DNA of 64,000 nucleotides from Nocardia sp. BMG51109 (GCF_000526215.1 NZ_JAFQ01000004.1:186001-250000), one strand, 5' to 3'. Positions 24,205 through 33,974 are shown, counted from the stretch's first letter. Notes: a model not told the origin generated them from the letters alone. Translations and numbers: made by a program.

Positions 24205-25083
24205 GTGCTCGACAACGACACCATCACCGTCAAGTCCGAACTGCTGTGGAGCCTCCACAATATGCTCCACGACGAAGGATTCAAGGAGCTTGTCACACCC
24301 ACGTTCCGGCGTGCCGACGATCTGACCGGCAACCGCCCGACCGCTACCGTCGGCGCGCCCGGGTATCTACGCAGCATGATCGGGCCCGCACTGCGATACA
24401 ACCTCCAATACACACCCCGCATCTACGAGATCGGACCGTGCTTCCGCACCGATATCCCCGACGCCACCCACAACCGCGAATTCTCCATGCTCGACCTCTA
24501 CGCCGCCGACGAGGACTACACCTACCTACTCGATTTGGCAGAGCGGATGGTGCGACTGGCGTACTCCGGCGACATAGTCCACTTGTCGGTCGCAGACCAC
24601 GTCTGGACCACTCTGGGGATCGATCTCAAGAACGAACCGCTCGAATCGCACGTCCTCGCCGACCACCTCGCAATGCCGGCCGAAACTCCGCTCCCCGCAC
24701 TGCTCGATGCCTATCTGCACTCCGAGATCGAGCCACTGACTCTCGGCTGCGCCACCTTTCTGGTCGACTTGCCGCTGGGAGGAAACGAACCATGCGCTCG
24801 GCGCCGCCCCGACACTGTCGCCGTCCTCAACCGGTTCGAGGTATTCATCGACGGAATCGAGGTTATCCACGGTTACGAAGACGAGACCAACACCCACGAA
24901 TTCCTCACCCGCGCCTCCGCAATCGACCTCTACAACGCCGAACAACACCTGGTCCAGCAGGCCATCCTCGCCGGCACCGTCCCCGCAGCCAGCGTGGGGC
25001 TCGGCATCGGCATCGAACGACTGTGCATGGCCGCCAGCGGCATCCGCGACATCCACCGATTCCTGCACTCGGCATGTTTCTAG
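24205..25083 (+). CDS. Free-standing class II aminoacyl-tRNA-synthetase-like enzyme (LysRS/EpmA-like)
   Basis: A 292-residue catalytic domain without an anticodon-binding domain. Class II motif 2 is at about residues 74-99 (YEIGPCFRTD…HNREFSMLDLY) and motif 3 at about 265-274 (GLGIGIERLC). The HN-x-EF-x-ML pattern is that of lysyl-tRNA synthetase and its paralogue EpmA, which attaches beta-lysine to a protein lysine. It therefore probably adenylates an amino acid and passes it to a non-tRNA acceptor. GTG 24205 has GAAAGG upstream and begins 30 bp after the amidinotransferase; an ORF extending further upstream overlaps that gene. Because each unit of the repeat peptide carries one lysine, an EpmA-like acylation is an attractive but untested idea. 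Confidence 0.78.
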   Translation: MLDNDTITVKSELLWSLHNMLHDEGFKELVTPTFRRADDLTGNRPTATVGAPGYLRSMIGPALRYNLQYTPRIYEIGPCFRTDIPDATHNREFSMLDLYAADEDYTYLLDLAERMVRLAYSGDIVHLSVADHVWTTLGIDLKNEPLESHVLADHLAMPAETPLPALLDAYLHSEIEPLTLGCATFLVDLPLGGNEPCARRRPDTVAVLNRFEVFIDGIEVIHGYEDETNTHEFLTRASAIDLYNAEQHLVQQAILAGTVPAASVGLGIGIERLCMAASGIRDIHRFLHSACF

Positions 25084-25198
25084 TCAACGAGCATAAGTCC
25101 GATCGGACACGGTTCTACGCTGGTCGCGCGCGAGCACCGGACGCCTCGACCAGGGGCCGAGACGACGCAGTCACAACACCGACCATAAGGAGACTTTG

Positions 25199-25576
25199 AT
25201 GTACGAAGGCGGCTGCCTGTGCGGGCAGATCCGATATCGCACAACCGGAAAACCCGACTGGCCGCACCTGTGCTCCTGCCCGCACTGCCAGAAACTCGGC
25301 GGATGCCCGGTCATGGCCTGGGTCGACTTCGCAAACGACACCTTCGAATGGACGGGCCCCGGCGGCGAGCCCCACTGGTACGCCACCTTCCCAACCACCC
25401 GACGAGGATTCTGCCCGACCTGCGGCAGCACCGTCGCCGCACTCGACGACGACGCCGAAATGATGGGCGTGACACTGATGTCCCTCGACGACCACACCAG
25501 CCTCGTGCCCGAGCACCAGTCCTTCAAGGACCACGCCGTCCGGTGGTTGCCCGTACTCGCTACGACGGACGAATGA
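25199..25576 (+). CDS. GFA-family zinc protein (glutathione-dependent formaldehyde-activating enzyme-like)
   Basis: A 125-residue protein with the GFA/Mss4-like zinc sites: GGCLCGQIRYR near the N-terminus, CSCPHCQ, and FCPTCGS in the C-terminal half. ATG 25199 has AAGGAG six bases upstream. Family members include the formaldehyde-glutathione adduct enzyme and CENP-V-like proteins; function here is open. It lies about 115 bp after the synthetase-like gene in the same direction, so may belong to the operon, possibly scavenging formaldehyde or another reactive product of the oxygenases (inference). Confidence 0.8.
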   Translation: MYEGGCLCGQIRYRTTGKPDWPHLCSCPHCQKLGGCPVMAWVDFANDTFEWTGPGGEPHWYATFPTTRRGFCPTCGSTVAALDDDAEMMGVTLMSLDDHTSLVPEHQSFKDHAVRWLPVLATTDE

Positions 25577-25630
25577 CATTTCGCCCGGCCTTGTCGGCGC
25601 ACCCACACCGCGATGAACTGCCGGGGACCA

Positions 25631-26815
25631 ATGCCCAGTAGTCAGACCACCGCTCTGCTGGCTGATCTTGCCCTTATCCTGGTGGCTGCCCGCGTATTCG
25701 GCTGGATGGCCGAACGGATCGGTCAGCCTCCCGTGGTCGGCGAGATCACTGCCGGAATCCTCGCCGGACCGACCATTCTCGGCACCTGCCTGTCCGCGTC
25801 CGTGTTTCCCCCCGATGTACGCCCGTCGATCGCCGCGCTGGCGAACGTCGGTATCACGCTGTTCATGTTCGTCGCCGGACTCGGAACCGACATGCGGGTG
25901 TTCTCACAAGCGCGGAACACGGTACTGGTCGTGTCACTGTCGGCATACGCCGCACCGTTCGCACTCGGATGCGGCGTCGCGGCGACAGTGCTGGCCCGGC
26001 ACCACAGCATCGGCCAGGCCGAGTTCGTGGCATTCGTCGGATGTGCGTTGGCGGTCACCGCGTTTCCTGTACTGGCCCGAATCCTGCACGACCGGCGCAT
26101 GTTCGACACCCCCGCTGGCCAGCTCGCCCTCGGCTGCGCAGCGGTCGAGGATGTCCTGGCCTGGGTTCTACTCGCCGCCATCATCGCCACCGCCGACACC
26201 GGAAACCATCAGCAATGGCGGCTTCTACTGCTCATCCCGCTCCTCGCAGGGACTCGGTGGATTGTGCGGCCGCTACTGACACGTACAGCGAAGGACACCA
26301 ATGACGTCTCGGCATGGCTGGTCGCGGTCTGCGGCGCATTGCTGTGGGGCGCGGCGACCGAATGGGCCGGACTGCACCTCATCTTCGGCGCCTTTCTGTT
26401 CGGCGTCGCGTTCCCCTCCGAACTCCGGGCCGCCGCCGACGCCGGGATCCAGCCACTCGCTCAGCTGTTACTGCCCTGCTTCTTCGTCATCGCTGGCCTA
26501 CAAGTCGACCTCACATCCATCGACACCGCCGCAGCCGCAGAACTCGCAGCGCTCATCACGTGCGCCGTAGTAGGAAAAGCAGGCGCCGCCTATCTCGCTG
26601 CCCGCTTGACCGGGACCAGCGCCCAGGACGCACGCATACTCGCAGTACTGCTCAACACTCGGGGACTGACCGAGCTGATCCTCCTCAATGTCGGGATGGC
26701 CGCGGGAATCATCGGCTCGCAACTGTATTCGCTGCTCGTCGTGATGGCCTTGGTCACCACTGCGGCCACCGCACCACTACTGAACGCGGTACGATCAGTC
26801 GAGGCTGGCGGATAA
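25631..26815 (+). CDS. CPA2-family cation:proton antiporter
   Basis: A 394-residue integral membrane protein with about 11-12 hydrophobic segments. It shows the family start (RIGQPPVVGEITAGILAGP), the central CALAVTAFPVLARIL segment and the paired-helix region LNTRGLTELILLNVG. No C-terminal TrkA-N domain is attached. It would exchange Na+ or K+ for H+; antiporters of this type also appear in natural-product clusters as putative exporters. ATG 25631 is chosen (GGGGA just upstream); ATG 25613 is possible. Its 3' end overlaps the convergent AlkC-like gene by 21 bp, marking the end of the operon. Confidence 0.83.
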   Translation: MPSSQTTALLADLALILVAARVFGWMAERIGQPPVVGEITAGILAGPTILGTCLSASVFPPDVRPSIAALANVGITLFMFVAGLGTDMRVFSQARNTVLVVSLSAYAAPFALGCGVAATVLARHHSIGQAEFVAFVGCALAVTAFPVLARILHDRRMFDTPAGQLALGCAAVEDVLAWVLLAAIIATADTGNHQQWRLLLLIPLLAGTRWIVRPLLTRTAKDTNDVSAWLVAVCGALLWGAATEWAGLHLIFGAFLFGVAFPSELRAAADAGIQPLAQLLLPCFFVIAGLQVDLTSIDTAAAAELAALITCAVVGKAGAAYLAARLTGTSAQDARILAVLLNTRGLTELILLNVGMAAGIIGSQLYSLLVVMALVTTAATAPLLNAVRSVEAGG

Positions 26816-27946
26816 CGCGGCATTGTGAATCTGGAATCCGACGTCGGCAACGCGCGTGCCGTTGATCTGGATGTGGAGGTGCCCGGGTCCAGGGCCGAGC
26901 CGGCGACTCGCAGTCGGCCGCAGCGTCTGTCTCTTGGAGAGGACGACTTGCTCACCGGCAGGCAGATCGAGGGTCTTGAGCTTGAACACGGCTTCTCCAC
27001 AGCTACCGGTCGAGGCCCGTGCATACTGGACAACAAAGTCGATCATCACGCGTTCCGCTCTCCGCGCACGAACAGACACGGTGAAAGCCAGGTCGCCGCC
27101 CAAAGCGATGTCATTCGCCTCCAATGCCAAGCTCACCACCTCGACAGCAGGTGACGTCGATAGCCCCAGGAACTCAAAGGCACCATAGTGGCCCTGTTTA
27201 ATCAGGGTCCGCAGCGCCTGCCGAACAATAAAATCCATTTCACGAGGACTCTGCGTTCCCAAGTCGCGCCAACGTTCCAACGTCGCCAACACTAATTCGG
27301 GATCGATGCGTGAAATGTCATTGAGGTGATTGGCCACCGACTGCGTAACGAAACGGTGCTCGTCTGAAAAAAGGTTGTCGAGAACAGGAATCGCCGATGT
27401 CACATGCAACGCAATACGCGGCGACCACGGCAGCAACGGGCGGGTTCCCTCGCTAGCCAGGCGGCGGACATGGTAATCCGAATCGACACTCCACGCCGTC
27501 ACCGACGCTAGCGTCTCGTCCGGGAAAGCATTCAGAAAGTACCGCAGGGCATCCTCTGCCGTGAAGTGCTTCGTCATCTCCGCTAATGCATCCAGCGAGG
27601 TTCTAAGATGTGGCCGCGCACACCCATACCGGGCAACGAAATCAGAGTAGGGCGCATATGTGTACAGGCCGAAGTCGGGCCCGCGAAAGTTTGCGTCGTC
27701 GTGGGCCGGCAAGGCCGATACGACAACCTCGATGGCCCTCTCGATATCTCCAGGCAGGTATTCGGCGAGTTTGTCTGCCACCCAGGCGACCCGCGCCTTC
27801 AGCTCCAGCTGCGGAAGCTTCGCCACAACAGCAGACACGAACCCACCAGCGTCGAATCCTGGATAGACCGCCGCAAGATCCGCAGCGATGACCTGAACCC
27901 GCGCCGGACTAATCGCAGTCTCTTTTAGCGGAACCCCCATGCCCAT
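26795..27946 (-). CDS. AlkC-like DNA alkylation repair protein
   Basis: A 383-residue HEAT-repeat protein. The segments HVRRLASEGTRPLLPWS and VANHLNDISRIDPELVL are the hallmarks of the AlkC branch of the AlkD/AlkC glycosylases, which excise 3-methyladenine and related alkylated bases. The last 100 residues form an additional beta-rich, immunoglobulin-like domain also known in AlkC proteins. Start is uncertain between ATG 27946 and 27940. The gene is noticeably less GC-rich than its neighbours. Being next to the peptide operon, it could give self-protection against an alkylating product, or be independent island cargo. Confidence 0.8.
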   Translation of the reverse strand: MGMGVPLKETAISPARVQVIAADLAAVYPGFDAGGFVSAVVAKLPQLELKARVAWVADKLAEYLPGDIERAIEVVVSALPAHDDANFRGPDFGLYTYAPYSDFVARYGCARPHLRTSLDALAEMTKHFTAEDALRYFLNAFPDETLASVTAWSVDSDYHVRRLASEGTRPLLPWSPRIALHVTSAIPVLDNLFSDEHRFVTQSVANHLNDISRIDPELVLATLERWRDLGTQSPREMDFIVRQALRTLIKQGHYGAFEFLGLSTSPAVEVVSLALEANDIALGGDLAFTVSVRARRAERVMIDFVVQYARASTGSCGEAVFKLKTLDLPAGEQVVLSKRQTLRPTASRRLGPGPGHLHIQINGTRVADVGFQIHNAALSASLD

Positions 27947-28240
27947 GACAGAGTTATAGCACGAACACACATAGAGCCTCGGACATGAGTAGTCCGATCT
28001 CTGCCACAGTCATCGCCGACCGTCGACAACTGCCGCTCCCGACCGGTCACTGCTCACAAAAGCCTTGTCGCTCACCGCAGTTCGGGCATAGCCGCAGACC
28101 AGGGCGGGCCGGTCATCGCGGGGGACGAGGTCGTCCGGTTTCCGGGCCGACCATGGCCCGGTATCTCGCCTCGATCACTGGGCGGGTCTGCCGGACCAAG
28201 TCGGTGTATCCGGGAGTGCGGGACATCTGCGCCGGATGTG

Positions 28241-28537
28241 CCCGGTGGATCAGGCTACGGCTCTCGCGCCAACCGCGCCTACCTGCGTGAACGTGGAATC
28301 AAGGCCACGATCCCGGTGAAGGCGGATCAGGCGGCCAACCGGAAGAACAAAGGCTCCGCCGGTGGCCGGCCACCCGCGTTCGACGCCGAACGATACAAGT
28401 ACCGTCACGCCGTCGAGTGCGGCATCGGCCAGCTGAAGGAAAACCGTGCCATGGCAACCAGATACGACAAACTCGCAGTCCGCTACCAGGCCACCGTCCA
28501 CATCACCGCCATCAACCAATGGCTCCGACATGGGTGA
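28241..28537 (+). pseudogene. IS5-family transposase, C-terminal remnant
   Basis: Translates as GYGSRANRAYLRERGIKAT, then IPVKADQAANRKNKGSAGGR, then YKYRHAVECGIGQLKENR and a typical WLR ending. This is the C-terminal third of an IS5-type DDE transposase, with the last catalytic Glu in the VECGIGQLK segment. The N-terminal two thirds and catalytic Asp residues are missing; 27971-28240 holds only broken or unrecognisable sequence. A dead insertion sequence. Confidence 0.78.
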
Positions 28538-28779
28538 GGGCGGGCACACGCCCGCCCTCACCCACTTTAAAACACTGGCTAGTTGAAGTTTGCCCAGCCG
28601 TAGGTTCGTGCCCTGGGGCGCGGTCCTGTACGCGACACGGAACGATCGGTTTCCGGGCTTGGCGGACCACCGCCCGGGTGCAGTCGATCGATTAGTCTCG
28701 AACACAGGCTCCATCGATGGTTCGCGGTGCGCCCGACCCGGCACTGCACCGGCCAGAGACGCCGCAGGGAGGAGGTTGC

Positions 28780-29802
28780 ATGAGGAGCGAATCGGAACTC
28801 GCTGTGTACGAGTCTCTGAAACCCGACTACCGCGAAATCGTGGATGTCGTCGACCTGTTTCCGCGCGGGATCCAGGCGAGGCGGATCGCGAAGATGACGC
28901 ATCCGCGGTCCTGGGAAATCGACGAACACGACATCGATGCCCGGCAGATCAAGGCCATCCGCGATAAGCTGGCGAGACTGGAATCGAAGGGTTTCGTCAC
29001 GATCGAACGGACCCTTGACTACGGAAACATCTACCGGCCGGTGAACAGTGACTTCGACATGGCGACCTGGACGCTGGAGCAGGGCCGGGAGTTCTACGCC
29101 CGGCAGCGGGCCGACCGGACCGGCACCGACCAAACTCCGGTCGCTGCCTATTCGATGATGCTGAGCGTATGGCGCAACACGATCGTCGAGGACGCGCACG
29201 CAGGCGATGGACTGAACCGCATCAGCGATGGCGAGATGTTCGCCGCGAACGTCTCCATATTCCGGATGCTGCGTGACTTTCTGGAAGCCGCAGACGGGAC
29301 ACACACGGCATGGCAGCGACTGTCTCACGAGGTGATCCGTCCGGATCGCCTCGCGGCGGGGTCGAGGACCGTCGAGGATCTCGTTGGCGAGTACTACGAC
29401 CGGTGGGCGAGACACGCGGAGAATACGGTGATGTACTTCGCCGAGTTGACCGAGCGCGACGACCACGATATCGAGTGGTTCATTTCGGTGACGTCGTGTT
29501 TCGGCGGTGTGCATAGGGACTGGTTCGGTATGCCGGACTGGCCGCTTCTCGTGAATGCGTTTGTCGACAAGTCGTTTTCGGGATCGCAGCCCTTGGAGGA
29601 CTACGACGACAGCGTCATCGACATGTTCCCCACGCTGGTCGAGCACGCCCGCACACCGCGAGTGCTGCCGATCGACGCCGAGGAACTGCGGACCGGACTG
29701 CTGACCGGCCCGGATCATATGGATCCTGACGTGCTGGAGTGGTGCATCGACGACGGGATCGGATTCATGCGAGTCCATCGCCGCCCGCGCGAGAGCGCGT
29801 AG
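28780..29802 (+). CDS. Unknown protein with N-terminal winged-helix-like domain
   Basis: A 340-residue protein I do not recognise. ATG 28780 is preceded by a strong GGGAGGAGG. Residues about 15-80 (PDYREIVDVVDLFPRGIQAR…KAIRDKLARLESKGFVTIER) look like a winged helix, followed by a helical region and an acidic, Trp/Asp-rich C-terminal half. It follows the transposase relic by 240 bp and could be a regulator of unknown targets. A 276-bp gap without a recognisable gene follows (29803-30078). Confidence 0.6.
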   Translation: MRSESELAVYESLKPDYREIVDVVDLFPRGIQARRIAKMTHPRSWEIDEHDIDARQIKAIRDKLARLESKGFVTIERTLDYGNIYRPVNSDFDMATWTLEQGREFYARQRADRTGTDQTPVAAYSMMLSVWRNTIVEDAHAGDGLNRISDGEMFAANVSIFRMLRDFLEAADGTHTAWQRLSHEVIRPDRLAAGSRTVEDLVGEYYDRWARHAENTVMYFAELTERDDHDIEWFISVTSCFGGVHRDWFGMPDWPLLVNAFVDKSFSGSQPLEDYDDSVIDMFPTLVEHARTPRVLPIDAEELRTGLLTGPDHMDPDVLEWCIDDGIGFMRVHRRPRESA

Positions 29803-30153
29803 GGCTCTGTGAACGGTCTTCGGCAAGTGAGGCGGGACCTGCCTGGCAGAGCCGTCAACGCCTCACTGTGTGGCAACCCGGGACCATCCAGGTCAGCCGC
29901 GTGCCAACGGGGCTCACCGTCGCAGTTATCCCGGCCCTGTGGGTGGCCGAAGCTGTCAGTCACGTTGCGGGTGTGGAGCAGGCGCGGGACGTGGGAGCGG
30001 TAACACGGCCGCCTCGTCCACCCTCGGCACCCCGCTCGGCGACAGATCTGCTGCTGACGTGACACGAATATACCGCCGTTGACACGCCACACGCGGGTGG
30101 TTGGGGACTCGATCATCGGACAGATGTCGGTCTGGCCGGGCACACTGAGCGAC

Positions 30154-31817
30154 ATGGGCGTGTGGGGCCATCTATGGGGCGTCTTGCCGGACGAGTTGAA
30201 AGACAAGCTCTGGGGCAAGGTCAGGGAGCATCTGGGTGAGAGCTTGAGGCCACGGCTGGCGTTGAACCTCGGTGGCGCGCGGTTCGACGACGGCAACCCG
30301 TTCCTGTGGCCCGCACCGCGAGGCGAGGTTGGCGTCACGGACGCCGAACTCGGTTCGACCTTCGAAGCGTATCCCGATCTCGCCGCCATGATATTGCAAG
30401 AAGCCATGCAGCACAAAGGATTTCGTGCCTACTGTGCCAGCACGGAAGACATCTCCCTGCACGCTGTCGCGGCCGGATCCGTTCCAGATCTGGTTGAGCT
30501 GGCGCTGCTGGAGTCGCCCGGTGACCTGGCCGCCGACGGGAATAACCTCGACCTGTTACTCAGGTGGGCAGCGGTCACCGCGCGGGTCGGTTCGGTTCCG
30601 CCTGAGCTTCGTAGAGCAGCCGCTGTCGCCGACGGTGTCCGCGCAGGGTTTCATCGAGCGAGGTATGTCGCTGACCGCCGGGGCGATCGCGGCAGGATGC
30701 GGGCTCGTAGCGCGAGTATCCCGGCTATCGAGGAAGACGCAGCTTCTGATATCGCCGAAGTTGTTGCAGCGGCGGTGGTGTGCGAAAGACTCTTCAACTA
30801 CGGGCAGGGGCTCGTAGGGGACGGCGCACGCCGTGAATTCCATGTCGCTGTCCAGCAGCATCCTTCAGCCTGGCAGGAAGCGCTGCCCTGGCTGCTGCAG
30901 ATTCTGAACCCTCGCCGCAACGAACTCGTGGACGGCACCACGATCGCCCTCGCGGCAGACCCTGGCATGCATGGTGCCCTCGCTGACGCCACTGCCCACC
31001 CGATACCCGAGATTGCGATGCGCGCCTCGGGACTTCACGCGGTCGTCGCCAACCTCGACGAGGCCGGCGCCCTGTCCGTCTCCGCGATCGCACGGCGGTC
31101 CGATCGAGCGCGGCACGAGTTCCCGCGTCCCCTCGCCGAGCCCAGCGCAACATGGCTGTCCGACCTCGAGTTGGAGGCGATGCTGTGTGACGCGGTGGGT
31201 GACGCTCGAAAAGCGTTCGCCAGGGAGTTCGCCGATTTCGCGGCTCACGAAGAAGAAGGGCACCTGCGTAGCCTGATGAAGGAGATCGAGTCGACGCTGC
31301 GCACACGCCAGCACATCCACTCGATCTCCGGCGAGCCGGGCCGCGCGCCCGAGGTGATCACCAAGTACCGACCGTATCCGAAGTCCGAGGAGCACGATGG
31401 CGGTGCGGACCTGGCGCTGGTCGTCGCGATCGAGGTGACGGGGCGCGGCTGTCGATCACCTTTGCCGAGTTCGTGCAGGTGAAAAAATCCCATCAGACGG
31501 CCGGTGCCGCCGATTCCGACAGATGGACCATCAAGCTCAGCCAGCTCAGTGACCTCCTGGCGACGAGCCCGACAGCCGCATACTGGCTGATCGGCGCCGA
31601 CGGTGAGATCTACGTGGTTCCCGCGAAACTGCTCCACGCGCACGCGGCAGGACGACACGTCGTCGACCAAGGCACCTTCACACTGGGCTACTGCGAAATC
31701 CGGCACTCGGCGATCAGCCCGGAGGGGTACTTCACCTACCTCACACTCGGCACCTGGACGGGATGCACGGACCAGGACACGGTTGCCGAGGCTCGCGGCA
31801 CCGGCCAAGGTAATTGA
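30154..31817 (+). pseudogene. Unknown island protein split by a frameshift near 31440
   Basis: The 5' part (start taken as ATG 30154; the frame is open from 30079) runs to 31482 but its last residues after VAIEVTG are meaningless. From about 31443 the next frame continues with ARLSITFAEFVQVKKSHQ and proceeds in good protein-like sequence to 31817. The loss of one G in a GGGG run explains the break, giving an original product of about 550 residues. Residues about 165-210 are also Arg-rich and read better in another frame, suggesting two more compensating shifts. No family recognised. Either a decayed gene or an assembly error. Confidence 0.6.
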
Positions 31818-31984
31818 ACCCGTGCGCGCGCAGTCTTCGAGCTCACCATCCGAAGCGCCCCCGAGGAACTCCGATGATCGAGTCGGTGCACACCCCCGGG
31901 GCCATCGCCATCCACCTCTGCGCCGGGCACGCAGGCGCATAGTGCCGTCGCCACTGTCGTTCAAAGTTGAGGAGGGGGCAGGTC

Positions 31985-33313
31985 GTGTCGCGGATTGCAC
32001 AGCTGGCAGTGATCGCCGTGACCGCGGTGTTGCGGGAACGTTTACGCCGTCGCAGCGGCCGACAGGTCGACAGGTCCGTCCGTGTCCAGAAGCCCGTGCC
32101 GCCGCCCGTTCAGGTTCCCGGCGCGCCGACCGAGACCGGTTCCGTGGCTGACGAGATAGGCGCTGCCTTCGTCGAGGTACGTGCCGAAACCCGTAGCCGC
32201 GCGGTGGGCGTCGTCGGCATGGCTGCGGTCGCGTTGCTGGCGATCGCGTACGCGGCGTGGATCGTCGGTGCACCGAGCAGGGAAACGATGCCACCGAACC
32301 TGCCTTTGCCGCTGGCAGCAAATCCATGGCCCAGCCTGCGGGACACGCTCGAAGGCCGACTCTCGGCACCGGTCGCATTGACCATCAACCTCGCGCTTGT
32401 GGCCCTGTGCGCGTCGGTCACCATCGCGCTGGCCGTAGGCCGAGACCAGCCGACCGACCTGCGTACCCAAGCAGCGCACCTGCAGTGGCGTGCAGGGTTG
32501 CTGCGGGTAGCAGCAGTTGCCGCGCCATCAACCATCGTGGTCGGCGTCATTACCTGGTTCGGACCGCTGGGCGGCGACAGTATTGGCTACCGGGTCGGTG
32601 CCGACCTCGCGGCGCTCCTGGCGGTCCTGGTCGTGGTGGCCATCCAGACCGACGCCAGCGACCTTCGCCAGCGACTGGCCGCAGCACGGACAGCGGCGAG
32701 ACTCCACAGTGTCACGGAACGCCGCCGCTACCTCGGTGTCCGGCCGGGTTCGACCCATCGACGGCTCTGGGCATCGCGACCACGCCGCATCATCTTCCTG
32801 TATCTCCCTCGCCTTGCCGTCCTAGCATTACCGGTCGTCGCCACGTCGGTACTCGTCGAGGGCCTGGTCGGTTATGTCGTTGACGACCCGGTTCAGTTGT
32901 CGTGGGACTACGTCCGTGAGCTGGCAGTCGCAACCGTATCGGAGGTGGCGCTGTTCGTGATGCTCACATCAATCGTCCTCGCGTCCTGGACACGGCTGAC
33001 CGCCTCGTGGCGACGCCGTACGGATCTTGTGGTCGCCACCGTCGGGCGGTCGGCCTGGATCGCGTTCAACCTTTCTTCAGTAGTGGTTTACGGCGCCACG
33101 GCCCCGGTATTCGGCGCACGCTGGGCCATGGTGAGTGTCGCCGGGCCGACCGTGCTGTGGTGCGTCATCGCATGGACTCGGACGAACCGGCACAACGCGG
33201 GTTTTCTCACGTGGTGTGCGGCCCCGTTGTGGCTGAACATAGATAGAGAGTTGCAACTGAAGGAAGACCGGCTGAAGACACAGTTGGAGGGGCTTCAGTT
33301 CGCCTCGAACTGA
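31985..33313 (+). CDS. Multi-pass membrane protein of unknown function
   Basis: A 442-residue protein with roughly six to seven hydrophobic segments (for example AVGVVGMAAVALLAIAYAAW, ALTINLALVALCASVTIALA and LAALLAVLVVVAIQT) separated by Arg-rich loops. I do not recognise a family. GTG 31985 is chosen because GAGGAGGGGG precedes it; a TTG at 31967 overlaps that site. It may act with the frameshifted gene upstream, 165 bp away. Confidence 0.65.
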   Translation: MSRIAQLAVIAVTAVLRERLRRRSGRQVDRSVRVQKPVPPPVQVPGAPTETGSVADEIGAAFVEVRAETRSRAVGVVGMAAVALLAIAYAAWIVGAPSRETMPPNLPLPLAANPWPSLRDTLEGRLSAPVALTINLALVALCASVTIALAVGRDQPTDLRTQAAHLQWRAGLLRVAAVAAPSTIVVGVITWFGPLGGDSIGYRVGADLAALLAVLVVVAIQTDASDLRQRLAAARTAARLHSVTERRRYLGVRPGSTHRRLWASRPRRIIFLYLPRLAVLALPVVATSVLVEGLVGYVVDDPVQLSWDYVRELAVATVSEVALFVMLTSIVLASWTRLTASWRRRTDLVVATVGRSAWIAFNLSSVVVYGATAPVFGARWAMVSVAGPTVLWCVIAWTRTNRHNAGFLTWCAAPLWLNIDRELQLKEDRLKTQLEGLQFASN

Positions 33314-33459
33314 AGAAGCACAGAACGGGTTCCTGTCTCCGTATCACATGCAGTCCCAGGTAGAGCATTCCCAGAGGTCCCAGATCGTGCGCGCTGAGTG
33401 GGCGAGGTATTGCCGCCCGGCCGCGCCCCCATGACGCCTCGCTCTGGATCGGACGGGTC

Positions 33460-33796
33460 TCAGCTCGCCCTGTTGAACGCCGTCACGATGTCGGCTGGAA
33501 TGCGGCCCCGGCTGGACACCTCGTACCCTTTTTTCGCGCCCAGTCCCGAATCGCGCCGGTCTGTTCTTTGCCGGCCGTGGTCCGAACGCCAGTCTTGTTC
33601 TTGCCTTTCGGGATTCGGCCAACCTTGCGGCCAGACCCCCAGTCCACTGCTACACTATCTCGCGCAGCTTCCCCGCGTTCTTCATCGACAGGTCGATCTC
33701 GTACTCCACACCGTCGACACCGAAGCGGACAGTTTCCTCAGCCTTGGACTTACCGTCGTAGTCTTCGATCAGCTCAACGGTGACCTTCTTAGCCGT
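33460..33796 (-). pseudogene. lsr2: Lsr2-family nucleoid protein, inactivated
   Basis: The minus strand encodes, in pieces, an almost full Lsr2. N-terminal dimerisation part: AKKVTVELIEDYDGKSKAEE then VRFGVDGVEYEIDLS; C-terminal DNA-binding part: GAIRDWARK and the AT-hook-like loop SSRGRIPADIV. It is broken at least four times: the start codon is ACG at 33794-33796 behind an intact GGAG site, a TAG stops it after about 47 residues (KLREIV-stop), an extra G sits in a GGGGG run, and another shift occurs in an A/G run near the RGRIP loop. Functional Lsr2 silences horizontally acquired DNA. The adjoining 33314-33459 holds nothing else. Confidence 0.85.
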
Positions 33797-33974
33797 ACCT
33801 GGCTCCTCTCGTCAGAATGCCGGAGCAGCCAGCGTAGAACGACGGTAAGAAGGGGCGTTCGACCGGCACGCGACCCTCGCTGACCCGATGCCGGACACGC
33901 CCCTCGCGGCCCCGAATCCACCGACAGCCGGAAAACGGGGTTCGGTCTCATCGCTCACGGCCTATGCTCGCGGG

